A stretch of DNA of 64,000 bases, taken from the NCBI RefSeq assembly GCF_009730915.1, contig NC_052487.1, forward strand, positions 2,666,001 to 2,730,000, in the 5' to 3' direction. A model generated the notes under the pieces. It did not search any database, was not told where the DNA came from, and was given only the letters and a program-made list of their open reading frames with translations. This stretch comes from Dioscorea cayenensis subsp. rotundata (taxonomy: Eukaryota; Streptophyta; Magnoliopsida; Dioscoreales; Dioscoreaceae). The position numbers and the translations under genes are program-made. This document shows positions 23,780 to 36,360 of the stretch, piece by piece (within the stretch, counting starts at the first letter, position 1; each line of letters begins with the position of its first letter).

Positions 23780-24520
23780 GTATGGTAATTTCTGCTATTA
23801 TGTGTCCATCTTTCTTGAATGTCTTTATAACAACAACCAAGTGGAAATTCTTTCCATTTTGCTCATGTTTTACTATTTCTTATGAAGTTTTCTTTAACCA
23901 AGTATTGGCAGGCTACCATGTCTTATTATTTGCATCACTTTTGTTGACCATTCCATGAATAAGTATATGATGATTACTATAAGGAAAGAGGGTGACATAA
24001 ATATGGTATATTATAGATTAGTTCAACATAATTATATATTTGCTTTAATAAAAAGACAAACAGTTTAAGTAGCTATGATTGATACTAATTAACATCAAAC
24101 TGAACATTGAAAGTAGCTATGAACAGCTTGTCATAGGCAACTTTAAAGAGGTATGGATCACTAGGAAGGCCAGCCAGCATTGGGAGTAGCACCAGAAATT
24201 ACCAGAAATCTTCCTCCTCTCCTCTTCTTTCTCTTTTTCTAGGCACCTCCTCATCGCCATTGATGTGGTCATTCTCCTCCCAACTGGGTTGCCACTTATT
24301 GTTGATTTATAAAAATATATACTGTTATTTTTTCATTGTTTTCTCTCCATGCTAATGAAATTCTAGATGGGAGCTGCCACATGTTATGTGATGTTGTCTT
24401 GCTAGAGAAAGCCTCTAGATAATAACAGTTAGTATGGACATTCATCTATTTTAGACATCAGGGTATTGGTAGCATAGTTTTCAATGATATGCACATAACA
24501 GCATTTTATATTTACCCGGC
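23780..24520. other. Spacer, gypsy element to F-box gene
   Basis: AT-rich DNA with a pyrimidine-rich patch near 24200-24245. I see no gene in it; part may be an intron or leader of the F-box gene, because GCATGCAG at 24523-24530 could also be a splice acceptor. Confidence 0.4.
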
Positions 24521-25637
24521 ATGCATGCAGAGCAGTTTGGTTGCCAGCCATATTTCGAAGAAGTGATGAACAGTGAGGACGACCATGACCAGGACTGGTC
24601 CTGCGATGAGGAACCCTTATTGTTGGAACAGGGTGTACGGCGGGACTGGTCCTGCCTTCCTCGTCTAGCAGTGAATTTCATATACCGCCAACTTAATGCC
24701 ATTGACCACACCCAGTTCCGCTCTGTCTGCATGGAATGGCGTGGACACACAAAAAAGCGGGAAAAGATACCTCTTGTGATTTTAGCAGACTTTAATCAAG
24801 ATGGCACTCTGAAGGGTCTCTCCTTATTCGACATAATCCGGAAGGAAGCCATAGTCTGTTTGCATCGTGCAACCTTCCTCCCTGTTAGGCATGACTACTA
24901 CCTTGGTGCTTCGCATGGATGGATTTTTACAGGTCAAATCGTGGTGCACGAGGAATGTGATTATCCTTTTGAAAGTCACAGAGTATTGCGAATAAATCTA
25001 AATAATCCCATCACAGGCAGTCTCATAATCTTACCTCTACTTGGCCCTGAAACTAAACTTGGGGGGCGTGTTTATCTCTTGGGACGACCAGATGATTTGG
25101 AAGTTTATTTGACTGTGATCTACTATGTTGCCAATGAAAAGGGTGCTGACGTGCATTTCATCAGGTATGAAAAGGGTTGGCCAGACGTCCAATGGACTAC
25201 CTTTAGTCTTGAAGTCAAGCCCTGTGATGTAGTTGCTTGCTTTGAAGGAGCACTTCTATGCCTCCTATGAAGGAGTATTCCATGAGGTGATCTTGGATAC
25301 TGGCCAACTTGACAGGGATCGGGGCTTTCTAATAGCCGGTTCAGATTCTCGTGTAAGATCCAATTCGGAATTTTTTCTGAGATATTTTCAGAACGTGCAG
25401 GGGGATCTCTATTACATATTTGAGCCATTTGGGAAAGAAAGCTCATATCCTTTATTGAAAGTGAATTTGGCAGAATGGGACAGGACCCTCATCAGCCCTC
25501 CTTTCTATCTCGTTTTCTTCGAGGTGCGTATTATTGACATCACTACATCTAGCATGGTCCGCAGACGCGCAGAGTTTTGGGGTGACGGAATGCATGGGTG
25601 GGAACCGGTTGGGTGGATAACCCCGGCTTTAAACTAG
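24521..25637 (+). pseudogene. F-box / DUF295 protein, frameshifted
   Basis: F-box proteins recruit substrates to SCF ubiquitin ligases; the plant DUF295 (KIB-like) class carries a C-terminal beta-propeller-like domain. Frame 1 (24521-25270) has an acidic N-terminus, then the F-box (WSCLPRLAVNFIYRQLNAID, then HTQFRSVCMEWR), then DUF295-like segments (FLPVRHDYYLGASHGWIFTG; VVACFEG). One extra base near 25248 moves the frame; the second part (25256-25637) reads HFYASYEGVFHEVILDTGQL and ends VGWITPALN. Repairing a single base would give about 370 residues, so this is either a young pseudogene or a sequence error. Confidence 0.75.
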
Positions 25638-27124
25638 ACAAACGTATGACTTTTAACCACACACTATTTTAAATTTTCATGGACGACCTGCTTATGATGG
25701 AAATAATTTCTACTTATCTTTGCTGCATTAATTTTTTTTTTTATGTTAATTCTGGTGGAGATAATGTTAGATAATTTGTAGATAAATATTAGTCAATTAT
25801 TTAAAATTATGAATAGCATTATCAATAATATTAATTATTAAATATAAATATTATTTTAAAAATATAACACACATCTAAATCCAATAAATATCCAATAATC
25901 CAACTAGGATATATATTAAGTTCTAATGTAGATGGTTATATATATATATATATATATAGGCATTAAGAGATCTTTACTCTTTGTTATTTATTAGCAAATA
26001 TCTTCTCTTGCGTTCTTATAATCAAAGTGAGTAGTTAATTCTTTGTTCAAAAGAATAAAGATCTCAACATGGCAACTTCGTTGGTGCAAGGTACACAATT
26101 TTATATAATCTTATACAATCTCATATAATCTTATGTTATCCGTCTAAAAATCATACATATGTTTTTAAGAACCAGAGTGTGTTTGACATTAAATCAAATG
26201 CCAAGCGTTGAAGGGTTTAACAAGGTTGACCGGGAATAAAATTTTTTTACTAAAAGTTAATTTATATTTTAATTATATATAATAAGAAAATCAAATATTG
26301 TGGAAGAAAAAGATCAAATACTATTTGATTTATGCTATAGTTGTAGAGCTTAAAAGGTTCTATTATGCTCAAAGCCTGATAAAGAAGCAAATATCCTATT
26401 TTGTTATTTACTATAATGCTCAAAAATCACTATAAAAAATCAAGTACAACTAATTGTTAAAAATATATAAGTTTTTCCTAAGATTATGTTCCAAATTAAT
26501 TTGTATATTGTTTAAAAATATATAATTGTGTGGATAATAAATTGATATAAATTTCACCCGTACATGTATATCTCTCAATTTTTAGGGCTTAATATATCGA
26601 TTTACATAAGCATAGATTATTAGATTTTTTTTCCTTTTTTTTAATAAGATGATTAATTTCTTTCTTGGCATTTTGGCTAAGGATTGCATCTTATCTAATC
26701 AATTTAATTATTAAACTTTAATAAACAACTTAAAAAAATAAATAATTTGTACCTACCCGGGTTAAGAGCCCGGCCATTTGATTTTGATTTTTTTTCCCCG
26801 CTTTTTAAATTGGATCAGACTGTGTGTCTTTTGTGATTTTTGGAACTACCGTTTATCAATTTCCATTGTATGGATATCAAAATGAAATTATGATACCAGC
26901 GTTGCAAATTGTATATACATTAATATAAATAATGTAGTAGTACTGTTTATTTATTATTTACGGTTCCTATGGGAGTATACTCTTGTAGGATAGCACTTGT
27001 CCTCTTTATCAATTTATATATATTGAAATTATAGTTTAAATTAACATGATTCAGTACCAAACTTTAATGCAAGCGTCATTGGTTTGAGCCATGAACTGAC
27101 TTGATTGTCATTGATTTTTCTCAG
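25638..27124. other. AT-rich spacer with a MITE relic
   Basis: It contains a (TA)n run at about 25936-25958. At about 26634-26695 is AAGATGATTAATTTCTTTCT with TTGGCATTTTGGCTAAGGAT, which matches in reverse orientation the interior of the MITE at 11583-11803. No gene seen. Confidence 0.5.
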
Positions 27125-27833
27125 AAAATTCAGGTCGTGAGGTCATTGCTTTTAAGGCAAGGTTGAGGTTACTTGAATCAATGTGCAATGTAAGTGTTGA
27201 AGAAAACCTCTAGTTCAGATAGTTCACTCATTTAATGTTTTTTAAACTAACTACATAGTTTCAGTTATGCAAAATCAAGAAAACCTCTAGTTCAGATTAA
27301 TGAACACTATCTGAAATCACACATTATGTTAACATTACAGCCAGTATGTACTGGTGGTTACCATGCGGAATTGCACACAGATGCAGTTGTCAAGCAATGT
27401 GAGATTGTCGATGTTATAGAAATAATTGGCTCGAAGAAAATGACACCATATGAAAGGCCCCTTTATCTTAAGAATGGTGATGTTGTCTTGTGCCGAATTC
27501 GGGTATGGTTGCATTTAACAATCTATATTAACTATTATTAACTTCCGATCAATTTTCACTCGTGGCATTGAGTATACTACTAATTTCCATATCTAGGTGA
27601 ACAACTCAATACGCGTCGAGAATTTCTCTGTTGATCACCACCTTGGGAGGTTCACCATTCATTCTGCAGGTAAAAGAACTTCTTTGTTTAATAATTTCAA
27701 TATATAATTTATGAGAATTGCCATTCTTTTCACAGGAAAGACAACTGCATTAGGAATATTAGTTGAACTTCCTCCAGTCGGCCGCTTAGCATTTCCGTAT
27801 CCTGAAAATTATTATCACGGTACACGTCCTTGA
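27125..27833 (+). CDS. Isolated eRF3-like domain III reading frame
   Basis: eRF3 is the GTPase partner of eRF1 in translation termination; only its C-terminal beta-barrel (EF1A-like domain III) is here. Four exons keep one open frame: 27125-27189 (REVIAFKARLRLLESMCN), 27341-27502 (TGGYHAELHTDAVVKQCEIV; LKNGDVVLCRIR), 27597-27669 (VNNSIRVENFSVDHHLGRFT) and 27736-27833 (GKTTALGILVELPPVG, stop TGA). Donors GTAAGT, GTATGG and GTAAAA and acceptors TTACAG, TCTAG and CACAG are all good. The first exon needs an upstream exon (phase 2), but no GTPase domain lies between it and the F-box gene. The sequence is well diverged from standard eRF3, so it may be a duplicated fragment; expression is unknown. 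Confidence 0.7.
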
Positions 27834-28515
27834 ATTTTCTAGGCCAATCATCATGCAATTAATAGCGACAATATCACATCCTGCTTGGTATAATTTAATA
27901 CCAGCTAGGCTATGTGTATATATATATATATAGTTCAGAAGATAAGTATCTAGTTTAGAGTTGCTAAGTCTTTGAAGAAGCATTTAATGGAATTCAATCC
28001 CATAGCAGTATCTTATAGAGTTATATATATGGTGTTAGTATCATCTTCTCTGTATCAAAGTCATATAGACATGCCACATGATGTGATGCTTAATTTTCCA
28101 AGAGCTATGAGTAATCTCTACAATTTTTATTTATGCTGTCTTTTTAATAGAGTGATTAGCTTCATAGTTTTAGATTGATGCTCCTGCCTCTTTATATATA
28201 TATATATATTTATTTATGATGTTAATGATGGTGTTTTCTTTCATTGTTTTTTAAATGGTAATATGGATAAGCTATCACATACATTTTATTTATGTCTCAA
28301 CCATGTATTGAAAAAAACTTGACCTCTTGATTTCGTGGATGTAAAAAAATCATATATAAAATACTCGTGTGTTTCAATCTCTATAGAATATGAATTATAA
28401 AGCACTAGTATTTTTATCCGAAAAGCACTTCCACCTCCTGTGTTCCACCGCTTCCATCAAAATATGAAAATATGTATATTTTTTTATAACCTGAGCTGTC
28501 ACACACCTTTTTTTT

Positions 28516-28604
<89 letters not shown>

Positions 28605-29535
28605 GTTTCGTAATTAATCGTGTAGTTGATTTTAGTTTGTTATTAAAAATCCAAGGTTTTTACTGGATAATAAGTAGCTTAGAATTTAGAATCATGTTCG
28701 TAATAATTAATAACTTGATGGTCACCACACTGCTTAACCATAACACATATAAATTTTGTTATATAATCATAATGCATGATTGAAAATAAATAATGAAGTA
28801 TATAAGCATATAATTAAAATTTTTGTAGAATAGTAATGAAGGGGAGGGATTTGAACCAATGACCTTCATTTTTACATTTTAGTATTATACTATTAGACTC
28901 TCCAATTATTGATGTTTAATACATGTTATTAACTAAAGCTGTTGTTTTTTAAGCTAATTAATAAAAAGATAATTTGTTAAGTAAATAACTCACCACTGTT
29001 TAACAGAGGTTGTTTTTATCTATTAAAAACTTATTTGATAAATTAAATAATAATGATTAATAAAATATCCCTAATTTTATGTTTTTCTTTCCACCCTAAG
29101 TTGTCAACCAAGGCTACCAAGCCCACCGTATTTATTTTAATTAAAACTTAGTTAGATACGTTAAAAAATAACTATTTCATTGATTAGTACTTTATATATA
29201 ATAATAATTTTTTTAAAATAATAATAATTAAAATATTCCAAGTTTCTAATTGAATGAATTTTAATCTCCAATTATGTTACAGACATTTTTTAATTTAAAA
29301 TTTTTTCGATAGTAGTTTATTTGAATAGATAAATTTTTTTTGTTATAATAAAATTGGATAAATTATAGCTTTATTAAAAATAATTAAAGTTGTTACAATA
29401 AAATGAGAAAAAAATATATAGCCAAAAAAAAAAGAAAAAGTTGAAATCAACCCGACCTACTATCCACGGAAAATAAGAAAAGATAAAAGATAGTAAAATA
29501 AAAAAATTAATTAACTATACTATGAATTAAAAAAA
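27834..29535. other. Non-coding spacer with (AT)n tract
   Basis: It holds a long (AT)n tract at about 28517-28601. Near 28836-28910 is a tRNA-B-box-like antisense stretch (GGGATTTGAACCAATGACC) resembling one at about 44187-44250. No gene seen. Confidence 0.5.
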
Positions 29536-30303
29536 GAGAAAATTACGGTTTACCTTTCATGAATTTTAAATCTTTTTCAAAAATCCCTCTTTCTCAAAAA
29601 CCCCTACAAGTTTTAAATACCCTGAACAACTCTTCCATTATTGTTTCACTTGTTTTTTGCCCCCTTTAGGTCACTCGGGCATTGTCCATGTTGTGAAATT
29701 TCTTCTTTACCCTTGAAAATAGCGGGAAAAAAGATCCCCAATCACATCATGTCAAACATTTTTTTATACATTTTGAATTCTTTTTTCATTCCTTTCCGTG
29801 TTTTCTCAAACAAAGTTTGGAAGACTCATCACTTAGGATTGTTGGAATTTTTAATTCCTCTCCATTTGGTCTGTTCGATTTGAGTTCTGCCGGTTGCCCA
29901 ATAAGGTGAGAATTTCTTTCTTGCCCTCACTTTGATCATCCTACTAGAGAGAGTAACAATTTTTAAAAATGCAAGTTTATTATGGATAGTTTTTGTGCTA
30001 TTACCAGATACAATGGGGAGGGACAAGTGCTAGTGTTAGTGGAGATATGTGAGAGATGTGGTCTCGATGTTTCCTGTGTCAGGGTGAAGTTTGTCACACC
30101 CGATGGACATAAAACGGTTTGTCCAATAGAAAACGAGGTTGATTTCTAATGCATGTGTCACATGTACTCCCTCTTCAAATGCGCTGTAGTTGATCTAGTG
30201 GTTGAGACAGATGACGTGCCGTTATCGCATCCTACTGAAAATGATTTCTTCTCGTTATAAAATTCTTCTCTTTTATGTTTTATATTTACATAATTGTAGA
30301 AGT

Positions 30304-30590
30304 TAATTATTGCTTAATTATCCCAGTTTCCGCTTGAAGGTATATATTTTCATTTAATTATTCTTGTTTCCGATTAAAAATATGTTTCCGCTTAAAACAA
30401 AGCAACACCATAAGTTTTTTTTTTGGTTACCCATGTCCCATCCTAGTTTATGTTTAAAGTTATTAAGTTTCCTTTTAAAAATGTTCTTTTCGCCTTAAAT
30501 TTGTTTGTTTCCGTTTAAAAGTTTATCTTTCCGCTTAAAATTTATAGTTTCCGTTTAAAATATTGATGCTTTTTGCTTAAATTGAAGTTT
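30304..30590 (+). repeat. 20-bp phased array A (transposase intron)
   Basis: TTAA-type cores recur at 30314, 30334, 30354, 30374, 30392, 30454, 30474, 30495, 30515, 30535, 30555 and 30577. The consensus core GTTTCCGYTTAAA is separated by 7-9 variable bases. The array ends at the acceptor-like TTTTGGCAG before 30597. Confidence 0.85.
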
Positions 30591-31890
30591 TGGCAGGAGT
30601 TCGGATTCTGCAAGCGTATCCATTCCACCTCATGGCGACCCTGACGGTATGGCATGTCTTCCTTCCTCGTTAGATCAATCTGAGATGTTGTTGTTGGATA
30701 TCGGACGACGTTTTCTAGGTGTTGACCATTTTAGAGATGCACTTTGAAAATTTGCAATCAAACGAAATTTTGACTTCAAATTCATAAATAACGAAAAACA
30801 CCGGGTGACTGTAGAATACGATGCCGCTGATTGTCCAGGGCACCTTCATGCATTAAAAGAATATAATAAGAATACTTTCAGAATCAAGACAATGCACCTG
30901 GCACACACTTGTGGTGGTGGAATTGGATCGGTGCCACATTAGAAAGTGTCCAAGAAATAGGTAAGCACATGAGTCATTTAAAAGCTTAAAGATTAGTGCT
31001 TGTACAAGGCTATCGACATTCAGAATGACATGTTACGGGAATATGGTGTCCACATTCCATGCAAGCAAACTTGGTTGGGTAAAGAGCATGCCTGGGCGAT
31101 CCTCGACGGTAGCGACATCTCCAGTTACAATTTGTTGCTTTGGTACGTGGATAAGATGGTTGAGATAAACCTCGGCAGCATTGCGATTTTGGAAAGAGAC
31201 GGTGAGCGTTTTAAATGTGCATTTTTTTCTTTGTGGGTGTATCATGGGATTTAAGGGGGGTGGTAGGATGCTGTTGTTTCTCGATGGTACCCAACTCCTT
31301 GGAAAGTATTGGGGCACTTTATTGGGCGTAACAGGCAAAGATGAAAACAATGGTTTTTTCCACGTCACCTTCGATATTGTCGATAATGAAACCGATGCCA
31401 ATTGGACGTGGTTCACTTCAAAGTTAGGTGATGCATTATACGATGATGGAGATTATGAAGAGATTATTACTTTTATATTGGACAGGTCTAAGGGCCTTGT
31501 GAACAGCATTACAAAGGTCTTCCCTTCTTCCTCACATGCATACTGTTTTCGACACTTAGAGGCAATTTTATGAAAACCAATGTTAGACTTGAGAAGGCAT
31601 TGAAGGAGGAGTGATGGTTCATATACTTTCATATTGCGTGGGCATCCGTGGCTAAAGAATTTGATGATTCCATGAATGAACTGCAGGCCACATCACCCGA
31701 AGCCTATCACTGGTTGCTTCATAAATCAGATATGTCACACTAATCAAATTATCTATTCAGAGGTAAATGTTGGGGGCGAGATGTATTTAAATGTCGTAGA
31801 GTCATTCATTGCGTGGATCAAAGAAGCTCGATATTTACTGGTGACGAAAATGGTCGACTCCATATGGAATTTGAATATTGATTTTATTTA

Positions 31891-32067
31891 ACGCTTAATA
31901 TTGGTTGTTATAGTTTAAATATGTTTTTTTTTCTGTTTAACTTCCAGACTTTTCTCTTAATTTGTATTGTTTCCATTTGAAAGTATTTGTTTCCATTTAA
32001 AGTTCACTCTCTTAGCTTAATATTAATGGTTATCGTTTGATTCTGTATGTTTCTGTTTAAATTGCAG
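31891..32067 (+). repeat. 20-bp phased array B (transposase intron)
   Basis: Nine units start exactly 20 bp apart from 31891 to 32051 (for example TTCCATTTGA at 31971 and TTCCATTTAA at 31991). The array finishes in the acceptor-like AAATTGCAG. Confidence 0.85.
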
Positions 32068-32667
32068 TATTTTTGCTTACTTTATACGTGCCCTGACATA
32101 CATAACAAGGTAGAGGAACTTGTTGCGGAAAGCCAAAATCTGCATGTTGGTCGTTATGTTGATGACTTCTATGAAGTGATTAACAAGTGCAGGAACTTCG
32201 TAGATCTATTGGGTAAAATTTGTTCATGTCGCATGTGGCAAGTCCATGGTATCCTGTGTAAGCATGCCTGCGCTGCAATAATGCAGCAGACATGAACGTT
32301 CATCGATTTATTAGTGGCTACTTCACCGTCGACAATTACAAATTGGCATATAAGGAAGCTATTTTCCCCATACTTGACCATGACAAGCCTACGGACAATA
32401 ATCGAGAACTGCATTTGCATCTACCTGTCATAAGAAGGAAACCTGGGCATCCAACACAGAAAATGATCGACTCACAAGTGTTCGAGGTCCGTGAGTTGCG
32501 TTGTGGTCGCTACCACACGCCCCGTCATAATCGAAGATCTTGCAATGAAACTGTCGTCGACTAAGCATAGTCGACAATTTATATTTATTACAAACAATAT
32601 TCGTTACAAACAATCGCATAATACTGTAAATTTCACTCATTATTTATAAGAAGAGTTTTTGTAAATT

Positions 32668-32880
32668 TAAACAGAAATAACAATATTTATGAGCCTATAG
32701 TAGATCTTTAAAAGGAGATAATGATATTTAAACATTTTCTTAAACGCAAGCACAATATCTTATATATCTTAAATATATAAGCATTATCTTATACATAAAT
32801 AATGATAGTTTAATAGAAACATTGGTATTTAAACAGAGACACTGATATTTATACAGAAACATTGATAGTTAAACAAAAAT
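32668..32880 (-). repeat. 20-bp phased array C (between the convergent genes)
   Basis: Read on the minus strand the core is again GTTTCxGTTTAAA. The last four units on the plus strand (TAGAAAC, AAACAGAGAC, ATACAGAAAC, AAACAAAAAT) end 20 bp apart at 32820, 32840, 32860 and 32880. The left part is less regular. A separate short tandem of TTACATTACAAAACTTG follows at about 32968-33078. Confidence 0.7.
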
Positions 32881-33860
32881 ATTGTGTTACGTTACAAATT
32901 TAAATTAAATTTACATGACAAAACTTGCTAAGTCCGTGGGAAAGAATGAAAAGAATCTAAATTAGAATAACAAAATTGTGTTACATTACAAAACTTGTTA
33001 CATGACAAAACTATGTTACATTACAAAACTTGTTACATGACAAAACTATGTTACATTACAAAACTTGTTACATTACAAAACGACAAACAATGTTAATTCT
33101 TTTTCCCACCAGTCGACGTATTGCCTTTCTCACTGATGCCGGCTGTGCTCCATTCCATAAGTATGCAGGCAACATACTTTAATCTTAAATAAGGGACGTT
33201 TGTTTGTGGTAGCCGTAGCTTTTCATCATCAAATAATTGTTCGATAAATCGCATGACATACATGGCGCAGTTGATATTTCCTCGTTTTTGTCTTAGGGTG
33301 CCACTGTCGTGAATTAAGGGGTATGATATCATCGCCCTCTCGCCGAATTCCATATCAACACAATAGTTAAATAGTTGCTGTTGTCAAGATGCATAATTTG
33401 AAGTTAGAATCTCAATTGATAAACTACTATTTATCAAACTCAATTTATCAAAGAATTTACCATGTCTTCGGCGTCTTTGTCATACTCCTCACTCTTGCAT
33501 GAAGTATAATGCCTGTATTCTTGTTTGTTGTTATCCTGAACAACAACATGGAAATGGTAATTCAGGATTATTGGGAGGATAACTATATCAACATCATGCA
33601 AGTTACGCACGGCATCTTTGATCATACTGAGAGCCGTCTCACACCTGTCTTCCTGCTTGGACATAAATAATGCCAATGATCGCGTGATGGAGGCACGCTT
33701 CTTATACGGATATGGTACTTTCTTCAACAATTTTTGAATTATGCATAAAAATGCGTTCATCATATCTTCTGTGACCATTTCCTTCCCATCCAGCATCGTG
33801 AACAGGTTCGCTCGTGTAGTGCTAACATAGTCATTCTTCCATACGACAGTCATGACTTTA

Positions 33861-34010
33861 AACTTCATATATTTAAACAATAACGAAAATATTTAAATGG
33901 AAACTAGTAATGTTAAACGGTAAGTCATATGGTTAAATGATAACATTCATATTTAAACGGAAAATACTTATCTTAAATGGTAACACATATATTTAAATTA
34001 TAACATAAAT
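33861..34010 (-). repeat. 20-bp phased array D (Ulp1 intron)
   Basis: Units begin at 33871, 33891, 33911, 33931, 33951, 33971 and 33991 exactly 20 bp apart, for example ATTTAAATGGAAACT and ATTTAAACGGAAAAT. They read GTTTCCGTTTAAAT-like on the gene's own strand. Confidence 0.9.
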
Positions 34011-35100
34011 ATTTCATACTTACGAGTCTGTCCAGTAGTTCAGGAAGATCCTTATTATCTCCTGCTCGAATTTGTAGAGGCGAGTGTATCAGGGATATCT
34101 TTTCTTCTTAGGAAGAAAATTCTGCCGCACATCGTCGTATTGTTGGTTGGCAAGGACTATACTGTCAACGCTAGAAGTAATCATTGTTTTTTATTGACGT
34201 TTCCTTGCTCTTCATTAGCAATATCTTTGGGTTGATCACCATGTGATGTTGTAGATGGCTGTTGGTGTTTTGTGCTTGGTGCACAACTTATTTCCTGTTT
34301 GACCAATGATGTTTCGCCGCAAGTAGGTGGAGCTTCGTGTTGTTGTAGGATTGTGTCTTCCTTCGATGCGGCACTATCGTCTGCTATTTCCACTAAGATA
34401 GAGATTCATTGGCAATTGAGTCAACAATCTTGTCAATATTGGCCATGATGACATCATCAATCGGAGACACATCCCTTGAAGGTTGGTCCACTACGGGTGA
34501 GTTTCTGTTGGGTCAATATCCTCATACACTACCCTTGTAGCTGGCGGATCAACTGTGGGTGGTGCTGCTATTGTTTTATCCTAAGCCGATGGAGGTAGAG
34601 GCACTATTATTTTCTTTCTAGTCGTAAGCCTCTTCAAATGTAATCTTTTTTGGATGGTCATCCCAATTACGTCCTCGTTGTCAAAATCCAAGGGCATCCC
34701 AATTACGTCATCGGCAATCGCCGTGGCTACCTTGGTAGCATTCGAGCTATTCCTAATAGTGTCTGTGCCAGATACTTCATTTGTTGGTAGGGACGTAGCA
34801 TTCGACTGTGACCGTCCTTCCAATGTCTCGACACGAGCAACAAGCCGGGGGAACTCTGTTATTAGAATTTCACACACCTGCAACAGAAGTACATTGACAC
34901 TATCGGCTATTAACGCTGGGGGGTAGGGGCTTGTTTGGCATCGAGAAATGCTTGCACAGGTTGGGCTGGAAGAAGGGGAACGGCATCGAGTGCGCCTTGA
35001 AGAGGTTGGCCTCTCATTTTACCTTCGAGCCAGTGGTGCGGGATCAATAGCATATCCCCGGCGGGTGGCTCGAATAAAGATTTCTTCATCCGTATTCACC

Positions 35101-35340
35101 ACAACTAATTTAAGAAACTAACATTTGTAAACAATATAATCTCAGTGAAATCATTAAACTTAAACAATAACAAATGTTTTTATATAATAAACTCATATAT
35201 TTAAATGATATCCCATAAACTTAAACAACAAAAAACAACATTAAATACCAAAGCATATTGTTAAACAAAAATTACTATTGTTAAACGATAATGAGTACAA
35301 TTAAATAGAAACTAGCATCGTTAAACGATAACAATATTCC
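35101..35340 (-). repeat. 20-bp phased array E (Ulp1 intron)
   Basis: TTAAA cores begin exactly at 35201, 35221, 35241, 35261, 35281, 35301 and 35321, with variable bases between. Looser units lie before 35201. Confidence 0.9.
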
Positions 35341-36220
35341 AGACAATTGTAACACATTGTTCATGATTTATTATCTATTTTCCTTTGAGAGATGACAACA
35401 TGGTTCCTATCAACGCTTGCTTCCTATAACTATTTTCACCATAACAAAGCATCCATGGGGTCTTGCCAAAACGTAGCTTCTTGCTAGTGCCAGTAAGCTC
35501 GTAAAACTAGATGTTTAGTGCAACCGAGCAACCTTTAAGGTACCCCGTGTTGGTCTTCTTTTCAGCTCATCTTGCTTGCACTCGAGCGGCTGCTTGTGGA
35601 ACGTCCTCCATAAGGCACTTGTGCGTCGCTTGCGCCTATGCGTATCATCCCATGCCAGGTAGGTCATCGACATAATCAGCGATCCAATTTGGAACCGAGC
35701 ATGAGGAATTTGGGAAGAGGATAGTACCCGTGAGATACACCATAAGGAGTTTGACAAAAATTTTATTTTCTTCCCTCTGCATAACAAGTTGCTCAAGTGT
35801 TTTCTTGATGGAGTCTCTGTGTCTTTCGTAAGTTTTTGATAAATACTTCTTTTCAAAAGCTGAGTGTTTTTTCTTCTTCTAAAATATGACTGCGTCTCCA
35901 TCACATCGCAAACCAAGAATGAGAGCCATATCTTTAGGCTTGAAACTCAACAGGCTTGCCCCGATCCTGAATTTATTAGTGCGGTTATCGTACCTTTCCA
36001 ATATAGAATCAAGAAGGGCCCTTCCTTAGAATACAGTTTATAGTTTGGTGAAAGCTGCAAATGATGTCCTTCAGATGATCTCCCAGTGTCATCCACTCAT
36101 GTGAACTTTTAATTCAGGCACAATCTCCACTACCAGTGTCAAGTAGCATCGCCCATTAACTAGGTTGACCGCCATAATCACAAGGCTGTGACAATAACAC
36201 TACATTAATCAGTACTCAGA

Positions 36221-36360
36221 ACTCTTAAGCGGAAAGCTATGATTTTAAACGGGAAATGCAAATATCAAACGGAAACTTCACTTATTAAATAGAAACTTCA
36301 CTTCTTAAACAGATATCTTATTTCTTAAATGGAAAACTCTATAGTTAGACTGATATAATA
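36221..36360 (-). repeat. 20-bp phased array F (5' side of Ulp1 gene)
   Basis: Seven units step by exactly 20 bp, for example GATTTTAAACGGGAAATGCA at 36241 and CTTATTAAATAGAAACTTCA at 36281. Units share the core TTAAACGGAAAC but differ in the remaining bases. Confidence 0.9.

Larger units (their letters stand above)
29982..32564 (+). pseudogene. MuDR-type transposase, degraded
   Basis: Five recognisable parts occur in order. (1) A PB1-like N-terminal block, VRVKFVTPDGHKTV and CAVVDLVVETDD (29982-30260). (2) A MuDR N-terminal region, FAIKRNFDFKFINNEKHRVT near 30750-30920. (3) The MULE core (about 31000-31573), LFLDGTQLLGKYWGTLLGVT, FFHVTFDIVDNETDANWTWF, ITFILDRSKGLVNSITKVFP and AYCFRHLEA, with both core aspartates kept. 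(4) A SWIM finger CSCRMWQVHGILCKHACAA (32219-32278). (5) A zinc knuckle remnant CGRYHTPRHNRRSC. Stops at 30147, 30745 and elsewhere, and frame changes, disable it. Two introns hold the 20-bp arrays. Confidence 0.85.
33093..35916 (-). pseudogene. Ulp1-like SUMO protease gene, degraded
   Basis: A C48-type cysteine protease that would process SUMO or SUMO-like conjugates. Minus-strand parts: 33880-33440 ends with the histidine block LNYHFHVVVQDNNKQEYRHY. After a donor ACATG|GTAAATT and an acceptor near 33376, the segment 33374-33093 carries the cysteine block RQKRGNINCAMYVMRFIEQL. Further upstream are a linker (34883-34581, LVARVETLEG), a Ser/Gln-rich piece (34393-34181) and a segment near 35750-35520 (WDDTHRRKRRTSALW) that resembles the DUF1985/plant-mobile region often fused to transposon Ulp1. 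Frames do not join cleanly. Introns carry arrays D and E. Confidence 0.7.
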
